Origin: Alviniconcha marisindica
Lineage: Eukaryota > Mollusca > Gastropoda > Provannidae
Direction of reading: 5' to 3'
Length of the DNA stretch: 64,000 nt
Assembly: GCA_018857735.1 (NCBI GenBank)
Contig: JABMCL010003715.1
Span: 227,501 to 291,500 of the forward strand
Below the pieces are notes generated by a model, which ran no database searches, was not told the DNA's origin, and worked only from the letters and a program-made list of their open reading frames with translations. The position numbers were made by a program, and so were the translations under genes. Of this stretch, positions 23,886 to 36,639 are shown one piece after another. The number at the start of each line of letters is the position of its first letter. The stretch's first letter is position 1.

Positions 23886-24530
23886 ATAAATGCAATCCAT
23901 GCATAACAAACGGTACCACGTGTCACTTGGAAGTGCATACAATCCGTGCATAACGAACGGTATCACGTGTCACTTGGAAGTGCATACAATCCGTGCATAA
24001 CGAACGGTATCACGTGTCACTTGGAAGAGCATACAATCCGTGCATAACGAACGGTATCACGTGTCACTTGGAAGTGCATACATCCGTGCATACGAACGGT
24101 ACCACGTGTCACTTGGAAGTGCATACAATCCTGCATAACGAACGGTATCACGTGTCACTTGGAAGTGCATACAATCCGTGCATAACGAACGGTATCACGT
24201 GTCACTTGGAAGTGCAAACAATCCTGCATAACGAACGGTATCAGTGTCACTTGAAGTGCAACAACCGTGCATAACGAACGGTATCACGTGTCACTTGGAA
24301 GTGCATACAATCCGTGCATAACGACGGTACCACGTCACTTGGAAGTGCATAATCCGTGCATAACGAACGGTACACGTGTCACTTGCAAGTGCATACAATC
24401 CGTGCATAACGAACGGTATCACGTGTCACTTGGAAGTGCATACAATCCGTGCATAACGAACGGTATCACGTGTCACTTGGAAGTGCATACAATCCGTGCA
24501 TAACGAACGGTATCACGTGTCACTTGAAGT
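23886..24530. repeat. Minisatellite, about 14 copies of a 47-bp unit with E-box
   Basis: Unit: GTGCATACAATCCGTGCATA, ACGAACGGTATCACGTGTCA, CTTGGAA. Twelve of 14 copies keep CACGTG. Several central copies have 1-2 base deletions. Confidence 0.93.
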
Positions 24531-24574
24531 ACAATCAGCCCATCCCTTGTAAAACAACAACAAAACAAACAAAC

Positions 24575-25270
24575 AACCTGTCACTACCACTGCAAACACA
24601 CAACCTGGTCAACCTGGTGGGGTGGTGCCAGTGGGGACTGTGGTTTGTGATTAGCAAAAAAATCGGAAATCAAAATGTAAAGATAGCCTGAGTCCACTAT
24701 TCACAACGAGGGTACTCACTTCTCATTCCTCCCACCCCTTGTAAAACAAAACAAACAAACAAACAAACAAAAAAAAACTTTCACTATCACTGCAAATACA
24801 CAACCTGGTCAACGGAGAACCTGGTAGGGTGGTTTGGACTGTGGTTTGCGATTAGCAAAAAATCGCGAATCGAGGTACAAAGAAAGCCATCCGAAGTCCA
24901 TTATTTAGAAGGTGGGCACTTACTCCCACCCCTAGTAAAATAATAACAACAAAACAAACCTGTCACTATCACTGCAAATACACAACCTGGTCAGCGGAGA
25001 ACCTGGTAGGGTGGTTTGGACTGTGGTTTGCGATTAGCAAAAAATCGCGAATCAAGGTACAGAGAAAGCCGAAGTCCATTATTGAGAACGATGCCACTTA
25101 CTCCCACCTCTTGTAAAACAACAACAACAAAACAAACCACCTGTCACTATCACTGTAAGTAAACAAGCTGGCCAATGAATGAAGGCGGGGTGCGGGTGGT
25201 GGAGGGGGAGTAGCGGGGACTGTTGTTTTGTGATTAGCAAAAAATCGCGAACCAAGGTACTAAGAAAACC
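24575..25270. repeat. Four diverged tandem copies, unit about 170-200 bp
   Basis: Each has ACAACCTGGTCAAC or similar, GACTGTGGTTTGCGATTAGC, AAAAAATCGCGAAT, GAAGTCCATTATT and TGTCACTATCACTGCAAA. Copies begin near 24,600, 24,802, 24,983 and 25,152. Confidence 0.85.
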
Positions 25271-25286
25271 GGAGTCCGCTACTCAG

Positions 25287-25626
25287 TAAGTAAGTAAGTA
25301 AGTAAACATGGTGCTTAACGTCCACAGAAACCGTACTGCTTATTAGGGACGGGGAGAAGGGGGGGGGAGAGGGGAGGGAGTATGGAGGTGGGGGGAGAGG
25401 GAGATTATATACCTATCGCTACACTGTCACCACCAGAATGACTTCTCATTAAGATGGGCAGCGATGAGAGCCATTTTAATGTTTCAGAAGGAAGTGATGG
25501 ACAGAGTCACAAGACAGTGTCCACAAACCACCACCTTTTTGAAGAGAAAGGAGAGCCGAAGCGGTATCGAACCGAGGTCCTTCCGCTTACCAGCCTAACG
25601 CCTTACCGCTGGGCCAAACCGGCTCA
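25287..25626 (-). mobile_element. Full-length tRNA-headed SINE with perfect TSD
   Basis: Reverse-oriented sister of the SINE at 7606. Box B complement GGTATCGAACC at 25,563-25,573 and box A complement CCGCTGGGCCA at 25,606-25,616. The 3' end is TTAC repeats. CCGCTACTCAG is duplicated perfectly at 25,276-25,286 and 25,627-25,637. Overall close to the copy at 7606 apart from the pyrimidine tract, indicating recent activity. Confidence 0.9.
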
Positions 25627-25838
25627 CCGCTACTCAGAACGCGGGCAACGTACTTACACCTCCTTCCTCCAGGCACCGGATTCAAGTGACCCACGCGCCG
25701 GAGTCCGCACAGGATATCTCTAATCTCTGTAATTCGCAGGACTGCCACGGACCAAGACGAGTGTCCAAGTGCTCAAGTACCAGGCGAAAATCGATGCACG
25801 AAATCAAATTAAGCTACTGTCAGGCCCCAGCCACCTTT

Positions 25839-25840
<2 letters not shown>

Positions 25841-25877
<37 letters not shown>
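25841..25877. repeat. (CT)n tract
   Basis: About 18 CT units. Confidence 0.95.
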
Positions 25878-25880
<3 letters not shown>

Positions 25881-26699
25881 CTTTTTATTTAATTTTAACC
25901 AAGTTGGCCTAGCACACCTTCACAAGTAATGCATCTGAATGCCCGATGAAGAGGTATCGTCGATGACAGTTCTTCGGATGTTTTATCTCAGCGCTTTTCG
26001 TTTAGTATCAGTTTACCAGTGTTCCAAAACTTCCCGTTATTCAGGTGCTCTTTCACATTCTGTTTTTAGTTATAACCATCCCGCAATAACTCACTCTCAC
26101 TCTCTCACACCCACACACCCACACACACCCACACCCACATACAAAGGGGTTGAGGGTGGGATGGGGGTTCTAAAACATAGTCACCCACACAGATAGGTCA
26201 GTAGCAGATTAAGCTGCATATATATCTATATCTATGCGTAAGTAAAAAGTTAACCTTATCTTGCACACGTGATCACGATGGGGCTTTTTACCTGCGTCAC
26301 GAACCGGCACGTCATGTACGGATTATTATCAACGTGGCTCCAATATCTCTCTCTCACAACAACATGCACTCCATGCCGCGCACACGTGTCAGGTTTAACG
26401 CGACACGCACACAGTCCGAGCTTCCCTTTCTTCAGCCTCCCCCCTCCCTCCCTCTCTCTCTCTCTCTAAGCCAAACAAGGTTACTGACATCGCGATCTTT
26501 AGCTTAACCCAGCCTGTGCTCTTACTACTGCCTAGGGGAGTCACCTGATGTCCTTTGAAGAGCGCTTCCAATTTTCTTAGACGGGATTTTTAAAATGACT
26601 TGCTTCGGTTTCGGCATCTCATGCATGTAACCCCGAGAGCATCAACGTTCTCAGAATGAAAATGTCTGGACGGCCTAACCCGTCTTCCGACTATTCTTC

Positions 26700-27345
26700 A
26701 CTTGGCAGGAAATTACACCGAGAGCACAAACTCTTTGGAGGGAGAAGAGCTAACATTACACTATACGTATAGCTGCGATAATTTTGAGCACTTCCTCTTT
26801 ACATTGTATTCGAGAATACTCTTGACAGGAAATGGCACCGAGGGCACAAACTCTCTGGCAGGAGATGAGCTAAAATAACACTATGCGTATAGCTGCGATA
26901 ATTTTGAGTATGTCCTCTTTACATTGTATTCGAGAATACTCTTGACAGGAATAGCATCGACAGTATAAATTCTCTGTCAGGAGAGGGGTTAACACAGTCC
27001 TGCGCTGCGCACCTGCATCGATGTCGAGTACATCCTTAACCGTATTCGAGAATATTTTTGACAGGAAATAGCATCGACAGTACAAACCCTCTGGAAGGAG
27101 AGGGGTTAACGCAATCCTGCGTTAAAATTTAGCTGCATCGATGTCGAGTACGCCCTTAACAGTATTCGAGAATATTTTTGACAGGAAATAGCATCGACAG
27201 CACAAACTCTGGCAGGAGAGGGGTTAATAGAATCCTGCGATGCGAAACTGCATCGATCTTGAATACGCCCTTAACCGTATTCGAGAATATTTTTGACAGG
27301 AAATAATAGCATCGACAGAACAAACTCTTTGGCAGAATAAGGGGT
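26700..27345. repeat. Six diverged tandem copies, unit about 118 bp
   Basis: TATTCGAGAATACTCTTGAC, AGGAAATAGCATCGACAG, ACAAACTCTCTGGCAGGAGA and GCTGCATCGATGTCGAGTA recur at 115-120 bp spacing from about 26,705 to 27,340. Adjacent copies are most alike. Confidence 0.88.
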
Positions 27346-28990
27346 TAACGGCAATGCTGCCCACAGCTGTACATAGTTGCACTGATTTCGAGCACGTCCA
27401 CACCGCATTCCCATGTTTCTGATGGTGGTTGTTATACACGCAACAAAGAGAACATTCCACTGCTGGTTATTCCTACATTTTACTCAAAGCCCGTTTATTT
27501 GACTGTAATCGGGTTAAAAGGGGAAAGGGGGGGCGTTGGGGGGGGGGGGGGGGGGGGGCGAGAAAGCGAGATGTCCCAAACCCCGCTGTTTTACAACTTG
27601 ACACAAAAATCGAAACGAAGGCACGTCAGATCGATTCAAGATGTGCAGACTACGTTAAGCTCGCAGTACGCCGAGAATCCAATGCAACAAGACGCAACAA
27701 CACCGCGGGCAAAAAATATCCCAAGCCAACACAAAGGGATATTTTTGTTATGTTATATCCTATTTTTTCCAGTTTGTTCCCAAGTTTCTTGCAACGTTTT
27801 GGTTAAACTAGAGAACTACACAACATTAAAAACAAAACAAAACAGACAAACAAAAAAACGTTTCCTTATTTGCACAAGCCTGCACGAAGACTTCATCAAA
27901 TCAAAATCAGCCCCACTGCCAAATATCTGGCGGGAAAAACGACGGCAGCCTCCGTAATAACTATCTTCTCTTATAGTATCAACAGAGCAAAACAAGATGA
28001 AACAAACATTGTTTTAAAACTTTCCACCAAAGGTTAAACTTGAAGTTTAGCATAGGAAACACGTAATTTGTAAAACCACTTTTTTCCCCTTTTTTCTTTT
28101 CTTCTTCCAAACGCGTCCACTACAATGAACCCACATCAAACTATATTCTCAGGCACACATCTCAAGCCTTTGCAGGCAATCTTGAAATGCACATGCATGC
28201 TGTCAAAGTTCTAAGAATACTACAGAATCAATGCTAATGCTTACAAATACGAGTTTCTATAGACGACTGTATGCAACATGCGCCAGCATTAAGCATTCCT
28301 AAAACACTCGTGACGATGACGACGGTGTCTGCGGCTTTGGAGACGCTCAACAGGTGCCAACATTAAGCACCCCTAAACACGTTCAAGCACCCCTAAAACA
28401 CTTCAGAGACGCCAAACACAGCGCGAAAGGGCTCTTCCGAGAGCCAGGGACTACCACCACCCTGAACGGAACCCACAGCCGTCACAATCCTGTCGCCTCC
28501 GTCAAGAACAGTAGGGAAGAAGAAGATTTCCCTCTCTCCGATCCCAGGCCTCCTGACAGAAATCGCAGCATGCAAAACGCTGACTCTCCGCCGCGCCCAA
28601 GTAACCACCACCACCACCACCACCACCACCACAGGGTAACTGTAAGCCAAGCGCTCCCCGAGCGGCAGAAGCAACAACACCCGGCGAGACCGTCGCTCCC
28701 ATTACGTTTGGCGGTGCGATGCCAGCACACAGTTGGTTACAGACGGCGATCAAGCATCACGCCACGCCTCGGTTTCCACACACCGATTCAGCGGGGCGAC
28801 AGGAGACACGAGCCTGAAGGAGGGAAAGGGAAAGGGGGGGGGGGGGGGGGGCAGGCAGGAAAAAGGGGGGGGGGGGGGGGGGATTGAATCCGACACACGG
28901 CTCCTGTTGTCGCGTTCGATAGCGAGGTCCGGACGACTGACAGACCGAGACGAGACGTTTCATGCTCGACGCGGTTTGCTTCTACTTCTG
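27346..28990. other. No gene supported
   Basis: Contains a G run (27,540-27,558), (CAC)9 at about 28,608-28,633 and two G runs (28,837-28,852; 28,865-28,882). A 177-codon plus-strand ORF at 28,354-28,887 spans the CAC and G runs, so it encodes His and Gly homopolymers. I see no conserved domain and no splice context, so it is not annotated as a gene. Confidence 0.5.
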
Positions 28991-29860
28991 ATGCAAACTC
29001 CAAGCACTGGTTTACGACATCCTTCCTTCAACCACTGCCGTATTGAGTTACGCCATATGGTCCAGAAAAATGTCAGCTAACGAGCAGCTTTTTGTTGGTG
29101 CTCAAACAGTAGTAAGTTTGTTACAAACAACTCAGATAAAACAAGGCGTGTCATTTATAGCCGCCAGCAAAGTTTACACCAGCACAAATAAAACCACAAT
29201 CGTTTGAATCGAGACGGAACTCTTTTCTTTTCTTTTTACCCGGGGTGGATGCGTCTCATGTTTACGTGCGTGCTTTGGCGCTAGGTGGTGAAGTGTTGCT
29301 TAATGTCCTCAGATGTCAGTTGACATATTAGGGACAAGTTGTGACCAATGCCGAAGCACGGTTCAATAATTCTTTACGTCCACGGAAACCAGAAGGCTCG
29401 TTAGGACGGACAGCTCAGGACGGCCACCTCGACTCTCACACAGCTACTGAACTATGACAACACACTGATGATGAAGTGATGCTTTTTTTTTTTTTACCCG
29501 GGTGGATGCGTCTCATGTTTACGTGCGTGCTTTGGCGCTAGGTTGCTTCTACAGTCTTATCAGTACCCGAACTTTTCGGAGGGCGCTGACCGCGTCGCTG
29601 GACAGCTGCGCGGAGATAAAGAGTGCCCCTTCAGTGGCGTAACTAAATCTGGCAGAGTTTGGAGGAAGGTGCCGGAAAGCGGTGCTCGGAGTGTGCTTCT
29701 GATGTTGCTTTACGTCCACAGCGACCGTAAGGGATATGAGGGACGGAGAGCCCAGAACGGTCACCTCGACTTTCACACAGCTCCTGAGCTCTGTGCGGTT
29801 ACTTGTTTCGTTCCATGTTGCTGGTGCCACGTGGATTTTGCTGCATTCTCAGCTTAAGTT
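28990..29860. repeat. Composite of dispersed repeat modules
   Basis: Holds GCAAACTCCAAGCACTGGTT (also reversed near 31,490), two direct copies of GCGTCTCATGTTTACGTGCG about 256 bp apart (29,249 and 29,505), a partner of the 2.8-kb segment, reversed SINE-tail-like pieces (TTTACGTCCACAG), and GTTTGGAGGAAGGTGCCGGA at about 29,657, shared with 31.4 and 60.4 kb. Confidence 0.65.
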
Positions 29861-29874
29861 CTTTTGCGGTGTCA

Positions 29875-30133
29875 CTTTATTCGAATCCACATACGTAGGA
29901 TGCACGCCAGTTTAGCTGTAACCTGCCACCTGCACTTTTGGCAGAACGACCGCGCCCTGTTGGTGTTTACGTGCTACTGCGTTAACACGGGGGTGGAACT
30001 GATATATACCCAAATAAAGAGTCAGCACAGAAAGCTGACCACGAAGAAGAAAATTCTCCCGCCACTCCTGCCGGGACTCGAACCCGAGACCTTTCTATCA
30101 CAAGCCCTACCACTGAGCCACCCCTGCTCCCCG
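29875..30133 (-). mobile_element. tRNA-headed SINE, second family
   Basis: On the minus strand box A is TGGCTCAGTGG (30,110-30,120) and box B is GGTTCGAGTCC (30,074-30,084). The body includes GTGTTAACGCAGTAGCACGT and AAGTGCAGGTGGCAGGTTAC. From memory, GTTAACGCAGTAGCACG is typical of snail SINEs. The downstream end is approximate and no duplication was confirmed. Confidence 0.75.
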
Positions 30134-33100
30134 CACATAGACCCTCTCCCTCAGCTCTTCTCTTTTTCGGCCCGCGAAAGATCGGACGGTATCTTATTTC
30201 TGCAGTGTCTGTGACTAAGCGAACTGAATGCGGGTGGCATCATTATGCAAAGAGAATTCATGAGCAGTAACCTGCGCAGCAGCTTATTAGCATCCGTCCC
30301 CGGCCCTCATTTCTGGCTGACTTCAACAGTCCATTTCTTCGCAGGGAAGAGGCGCAGGGGGGGGGGGGGGTTGGGAGGTGTTGGGGGGGGCGGGGGCGGG
30401 GGGCATGTTTCGTTTAGTGCTGCTTCTGTCTCGTGCTTATCTGCAATGCCCAGCAAGGATATTTGGAAGGGGGGGGGAGGGGAGCTGTTTTGGGGGAGGA
30501 CGTGCGTCCCTGCAAATCCCTCAAGCTGTTTTGCCCTCGTTACAAAACAACACACAAGTGAACGGTGGTTCCGAACGCAGCTGTACATCCCGACTAGCCA
30601 ACTTAAAAAAAAAAAAAAAAAAAAAAATTTTTTTTTATATATATATATATATTACATGGCATCAAATCCCGGCTCCTCCGACGTTTCGATTCTAGAAGAC
30701 ACTGACACTCGTTTTTACATAGAAAGCGTCCGGACTCGAGTGGGAACGATGTGTCAAATCAAATAGTTGTACTGGAATGCAAACGCTTTTACATCAGACG
30801 GATTAGGCACATCAAACGGATCTGGAGTCCCCCAACGGACCACGAACTGCCTCTTTTTCCCTTAGCCCCAAACCTCCATGCGAGCAGTTTCTGGTTCTGA
30901 AAACATCGGCCGTTTGCCAGGACACAACAAACGTAAGACTAAAAGTGCACCATTTCACACGGCAACATCACAAACTGAATTTGAACTTTAACAATAAATG
31001 TTATTCGTAGCCTGTGCAATTTTCTTTTTTTAATGAGAGATTCTAAGCCGAGACATCTGTCACTTTTTTAAGTCAGTGGTTCGCTTTGTCAAATAACCTC
31101 TTTTGTTTTTATTCGTTTGAATTTTTTTTAAATCTGAGACAAGAATGCCTTTTTTTTGGGGGGGAGGGGGTATTTTTTTTCTCCCCCCCCCCCCCCCCGT
31201 GAAAGAAGCACCAGGTGGTTGTAATAGATAGATGGTTATAAAGTAATGCCAAGCTGTCTCCCGAGAGGTACAGACGTGCTAGCAGGGAGTAAGATACAAG
31301 AAGACAGGAAGTGGGCGGGTAGACCCCTGCCCTCCCCACGCCCCAACTTTTTTTTTTTAATGACGAGGAAGTCAGGTCCCAGCAGGTTGCGGCCAGGGTC
31401 CGGTCCGTCACCCTCCCAGTACCAGCTGAGCACCTCCCCCACACTCCGAGCATCGCTTTCCGGCACCTTCCTCCAAGGATGACGTAAACCAGTGCTTGGA
31501 GTTTGCACCTCCCCCTCCCAGCTACTGCAGACCAAGGCTGGCTGAGAAGGAGTGCCAGACCCCCAGCCACCTTATATAATTTTCATAGCTCGGCAACAGT
31601 AGGCAGGCGAGTCAGGCCAAAGTGCAATCAATCGTTTGTGTAGAACACAAAAACCGCGAACACTTGTTGCACTGACTCACATTTTTTCTCGTGCAAGTCA
31701 GCACTGAATCTCAATCTCACTCCCCCCCTCCCCCGAGGGTTGCAGTGTTTGTCATCAGGGATAGATCTGTAAAAGCCGACTTCTGCTTAAATCTTTATCC
31801 TTGTGTATTCAGTAAAGTTCTCCCCCCCCCCCCCCCCCCCCACCCCTCTTCTGATGTCAACAAAACATCAGACTCGTAAGAAAGAAAAACAATTCATGCA
31901 AGTCAACAACACATCTGGCAAACGACCTAAAGCAAAGCACTAAAACACTAAAGCAAAGCACACCACCCCTACCCTACCCTCAGCCCCACCCTGCCAAACT
32001 CTTCCTCCTCCCTGAGATGGACAGGATGGCGATGTATTGAATTCCTCTCCTGGGGAAAAACGGCACACACACACACACACAAAAAAAAAAGAAAAAAAAA
32101 GAAGAAAGATGCGGTAATGATAAAGCGCGGGATCGGTTTCCCTGAAAGCAGCACGAGAGCTCGATCATAGGATTTCACTCAGGATTTCAAAAGCAAGACG
32201 GCAGAATCAAAAGCGTAAAAAACACAAGGAAACCGGAGCCCGACCCAGCCACAGTTCCGACTCTCCCGAAGTCAACTCGAATTCATGGCTTGAAGGCAAA
32301 CGTTTTTGAAGCGACTGTCTGTCTAGGAATAGATTTTACAATCGAAGCAAGGCGGCCACGTGAGGGAGAACGGCAACGAAAAACAGGGACGTCAAAGGAA
32401 CAGTGCAAGGCACAAAGGACTGGATGACAAAGTTCAAAAGAAGCGGATCCGCAGAGACGACGCGAGGGAAAATCGATATCATGTCTATAATTAGCCCTGT
32501 AATGAAAGAGATTTGAGTCTCCCCCTCCCGTCTTTTTTTGTTGTCTTTTTTTTCTTTTCCTTCTTTGATTTTTGTTTGTTTTCGTATTTCTTTTTTCCTT
32601 CTTTGACTTTTGCTTTTGTATTTCTTTTTTCCTTTTTGTTTGTTTTTCTTTCTGTTTCTTCTTCTTCCCTCTCTCTTTCTCTTTTTTCGCCTTTTCTCTC
32701 TACATTTCGATATTCAATAGCTTCCATTTTTTTCTCCATTTATAAGCCGTTGGACACGAGACGTTCTTTTCATGTCTTCTTCTACCTTACATAATTTATA
32801 CCTCAACCGCCAAAGGGCAAAAGCTACGACGGCTCTCTGCAGCGGAAGTTGCCGAAATACGTCAAGGAGAGTCGCCGCAAATACATTATCCCCCACAAAA
32901 TTACAACCGTGCCCTTCAAAGGGCTCGGCTCAGGTAATGTCTATAACAACACGACCCGTTATGCGACACATATATTTTCTCCACCTGATGTCAGGGGAGA
33001 AAAAAGGACAAGAGACAAAACTTGAATGTCATCGCTTGCAGACTCCGTTCACGGTTTTGACAGAAATAACAATGTGCCTCGATGCAACGTTCTCTCACTT

Positions 33101-33481
33101 TGTCCCGGTTCGTGACCGGATGTTTTGACAACTGGTTCACAAAACACATATCGCTGTAAATACGGTTTGAGCACTTTGCCTCTTTATCCTTTTATTTTTA
33201 TTTTTTAAATCGATAATGGGTAAACAGAAACCAAAGTGAAAAGCCACAAAACTTGTTTATCTATTTCTGTCCCCGTAATCTCTTCATTTCTGACGTCACT
33301 TTCCATCCTCAAATGGATCCTTCTTTATAACATTCACACAAGAGGTCATGTCGGGCAAAAAAGAAAAGAAAAATAAGAAGCAGCAAAAAATGAAGAAGCG
33401 AGATCTGAACACCATACTGACCTAAGGTCACCCTTAATGACTAGGTTGTCACGAAATCCAAAGCGTGGTTGGAATCTGCAT

Positions 33482-33483
<2 letters not shown>
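30134..33483. other. No gene recognised; homopolymers and repeat fragments
   Basis: G-rich runs near 30,357-30,402, A then T runs at 30,605-30,636 followed by (TA)n, a C run at 31,181-31,199, a reversed dispersed repeat near 31,430-31,510, a C run at 31,823-31,841, and 31,890-31,935 which resembles the repeat at 39,460. 32,530-32,700 is T/C-rich. No conserved ORF. Confidence 0.55.

Positions 33484-33553
<70 letters not shown>
33484..33553. repeat. (CA)n tract
   Basis: About 35 CA units. Confidence 0.97.
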
Positions 33554-33555
<2 letters not shown>

Positions 33556-35156
33556 CAAATCTCATTCACATTGTGAACAGCAAACAGCAGACGGACAGGA
33601 GACAGTCATCTATCTGAATGGCTCAATCAGACCCACGTCTGCGCCCTCGTGACCTTGACCTAAACCCCAAGATTCCGTTACACAGTAAAAGCGTCTGTTG
33701 TCACCGAAACCAGGATCGCCATTTTGTAATTACTGTTGTTGTTGTTGTTGTTGTTGTTGTTTTCTGTTTTCTTTTGTTTTTTGTTGTTGTTCTGTCCAGT
33801 ACTTAGCACAATTTGGCAGCATTCACCAACCGCTCTTCGTTCGGTTTAGTTGTATCCGAGGCATTGATAAAATACCAGCACGGTCTTTCACTGCTGCATC
33901 TATCTTTCGAGTTTGATCCTAACGTTAAAAATAAGGGTCACATAGTTTCAAAGCAACAATCCCAGGAAGTCGTTTAATGCGACTGAAAAGAAGAAGCAAT
34001 AGAAGAGTAATGGTGGCCAAAGCACATACAAACACACACGCGCGAGAACACACTGACACACATTCGACATGTGCATACATTGCCCACCGCCACAACCAAC
34101 TACCATAACCCTAAGCACGGTACGACAACCAGCTCTGATTTCTCAGCAAAGTGGTCCCTAATTTATAAAACGGCAAGAGAGAGAGAGAGAGACTTGGAAA
34201 GGGGGGGGGGTACTTGCATGCATCAGGACACGTGGATTCGTGATTATGATGACCATGATTATGACGACCATACTGATTACGATGACCATGGAACTTGGGG
34301 ATATGCTTTTTCTTCTTCCAACGACGCAATGCTACGAGTTTGCACACACACACACACACACATTTTTCCTTTTCTTTCTTCAAGCGTGTCATGAGCTGCT
34401 AGCCTTTTTTCGTTGCACCGAACAGCACCTCGGTATACAGCCCCCCACTCTTGTTACTTCTAGAAGTCCAGCCAAAGTCGGCTATGATTACTAACAACGA
34501 GGGCGAAGCTGTAAGAAATACACAACTGATTGGCAATAATACCCCGAGAGTGCTACATCTGATCAGCAGACGACCGCATCATCTTCTGGGCTAAAAGGGC
34601 TGGCGGGCAAGTTTCTGGACCCCGTTCGCTCCTCTATACAAACAGCCCTGTCCTTCGTTTGGCAACGGCGAAGAGTTCGTCTGTAGATCGGGTGACTAGC
34701 ATCTGAGTTAGTAACTGAATTTTAACGTCTTGCCAATCGCAAAGGGTCTACTGCAAAAAAGAGTTCTCCTTTTGCTTGGACTACTGGACTTCATATTCCG
34801 CAATTATTTGTCATTTACCTGAAGCAGAGAAAGACTCGTTTGCTGTTGTTGTTTTTGGCTGTTTTTAGTTTTGTTTTGTTTTGTTTTTTAAATATTTTAT
34901 TTTGATTGCCAAGCCAATCTTGTGTGTAATCATAGCTATACGACTAAACAACAAGCATGAACCTCTCAAAACCAGCTTCAAGCGAAGAAAAGAAGATGAA
35001 GAAAAAAGGGCGGCGAAAAGGTTCTTAATATTTATAACGCCCAGTCAACCACGAACTTTACATCAGAGCAAAATAAATTCGTCTACTTACGAGCCTGCTT
35101 CAATGGTAACCAGACATCATACTTTCTGCTGGAAGATGGAAAAGAAGATGCTGTGA
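33554..35156. other. No gene recognised
   Basis: (TTG)n at about 33,734-33,762, a small GATTATGATGACC repeat cluster at 34,235-34,290, otherwise unique-looking. A weak SINE-tail fragment (ACGCCCAGTCAACCA) lies at 35,038-35,052. Confidence 0.5.
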
Positions 35157-35579
35157 GACCAGAATACACGCTGAAACCTCCAACACTACAGTTGTCACCC
35201 AAAGACCAGAATACACGTTCAAACCTCTCACATTACTGTTGTCACCCAAAGACCAGAATACACGCTGAAACCTCCAACACTACTGTTGTCACCCAAAGAC
35301 CAGAATATACGTTCAAACCTCTCACACTACTGTTGTCACACAAAGACCAGAATACACGCTGAAACCTCCAACACTACTGTTGTCACACAAAGACCAGAAT
35401 ACACGTTCAAACCTCTCACACTACTGTTGTCACACAAAGACCAGAATACACGCTGAAACCTCCAACACTACTGTTGTCACCCAAAGACCAGAATACACGT
35501 TCAAACCTCTCACACTACTGTTGTCACCCAAAGACCAGAATACACGCTGAAACCTCCAACACTACTGTTGTCAGCCAAA
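35157..35579. repeat. Higher-order minisatellite: alternating A and B 47-bp monomers
   Basis: Nine monomers of AGACCAGAATACACG + variable + CACTACTGTTGTCACCCAA. Type A has CTGAAACCTCCAA, type B has TTCAAACCTCTCA. They alternate strictly A-B-A-B, so the amplified unit is a 94-bp dimer. Confidence 0.92.
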
Positions 35580-36198
35580 CACCAGGATGCATGTTCAAAA
35601 ACCTCCTTTTCGAAGTGCACTTTCCTAAGAAGTGTGTGTGTGTGTGGAGGGGAGGTGGGGGTGGGGGGGTGCGTGCGTGCGTGCGTGCGTGCGTGCACGC
35701 ACTATACCATCGTGCTGTAATCTAGCTTCTGAAAATGCCGCGCTTTGGAGCTGCCTCCCGTCCCTTTAACGTGCTTCATATCTGATGCAAAGAAGGAAGC
35801 CCCAGCATTGATTCCTCCGTCGCCCTGTAATAGTGGACTAAAAGCTAATGACTGCAGGACTATTTCGGGAAACCCCTCTTTCCTGGGCCATATACACAGA
35901 CCTCTCTCTCTCTCTCTCTACTTTGTCTGCGACGGGCTTCCACAGGGACACCTGTCCTTGGAGGCTTGCTGGCGCGGAATTTGCTGTCAAAAAGACCATC
36001 TACATGGTCGTAGTTGGGGGCTGTAAGGCGTCCCAGTTCGCTCAAACTTTCAAAATGTCAACGCGTCGGAAATTGGGCTTCAAATTGGCGTGGACATAGT
36101 TTTCCCAGCAGAGTACGAACAGCGAGATCGTTTACTGGGGGGGACACGAACAACGATTTTTGCGACCAGAAAGAAAGTCGGGTTCCTTTTCTTCTTTC

Positions 36199-36440
36199 TT
36201 CTGAAAGTGCAAGCGAGCACTTGACCAAGAGTGAATAACCCACCGTGCATTTTAATAGGTCAGTCTGGATTAATCTATGGTATTACTACTTAGCCCAACT
36301 CTGCAATATGTTTCCACTTCTGAAAGTACAAGCGAGCACTTGACCAAGAGCGAATAACCCGACGTGCATTTTAATAGGTCAGTTTGGATTACTTCATGGT
36401 ATTACTACTTAGCCCAACTCTGCAATAAGTTTGCACTTAC
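36199..36440. repeat. Two-copy tandem duplication, unit about 118 bp
   Basis: TGAAAGTGCAAGCGAGCACT, CGTGCATTTTAATAGGTCAG and ATGGTATTACTACTTAGCCC occur twice. Confidence 0.92.
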
Positions 36441-36545
36441 CCCCCCCCCCTTAATGATTATAATAAATTCCTTTTGCAGACAACACTTCCGGTGGCTACG
36501 ACGACGCAGCTCTATGCGCTTGACACTGCTTTTCTTTCTTTTCAC

Positions 36546-36637
<92 letters not shown>
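36546..36637. repeat. (TA)n-(GT)n tract
   Basis: Short TA run then about 39 GT units. Confidence 0.97.

Positions 36638-36639
<2 letters not shown>

Noticed and set aside
23886..24530. CRISPR-like array
   Set aside because: Units are contiguous with no unique spacers, and the genome is eukaryotic. It is a minisatellite, like the other arrays here.
28354..28887. 177-codon ORF with His9 and Gly runs
   Set aside because: Composition is driven by (CAC)n and G runs, and overlapping frames are equally open. No conserved segment.
30060..30130. Genuine tRNA gene on the minus strand
   Set aside because: Box A and B are good, but it runs directly into a SINE body with no terminator T run after the head.
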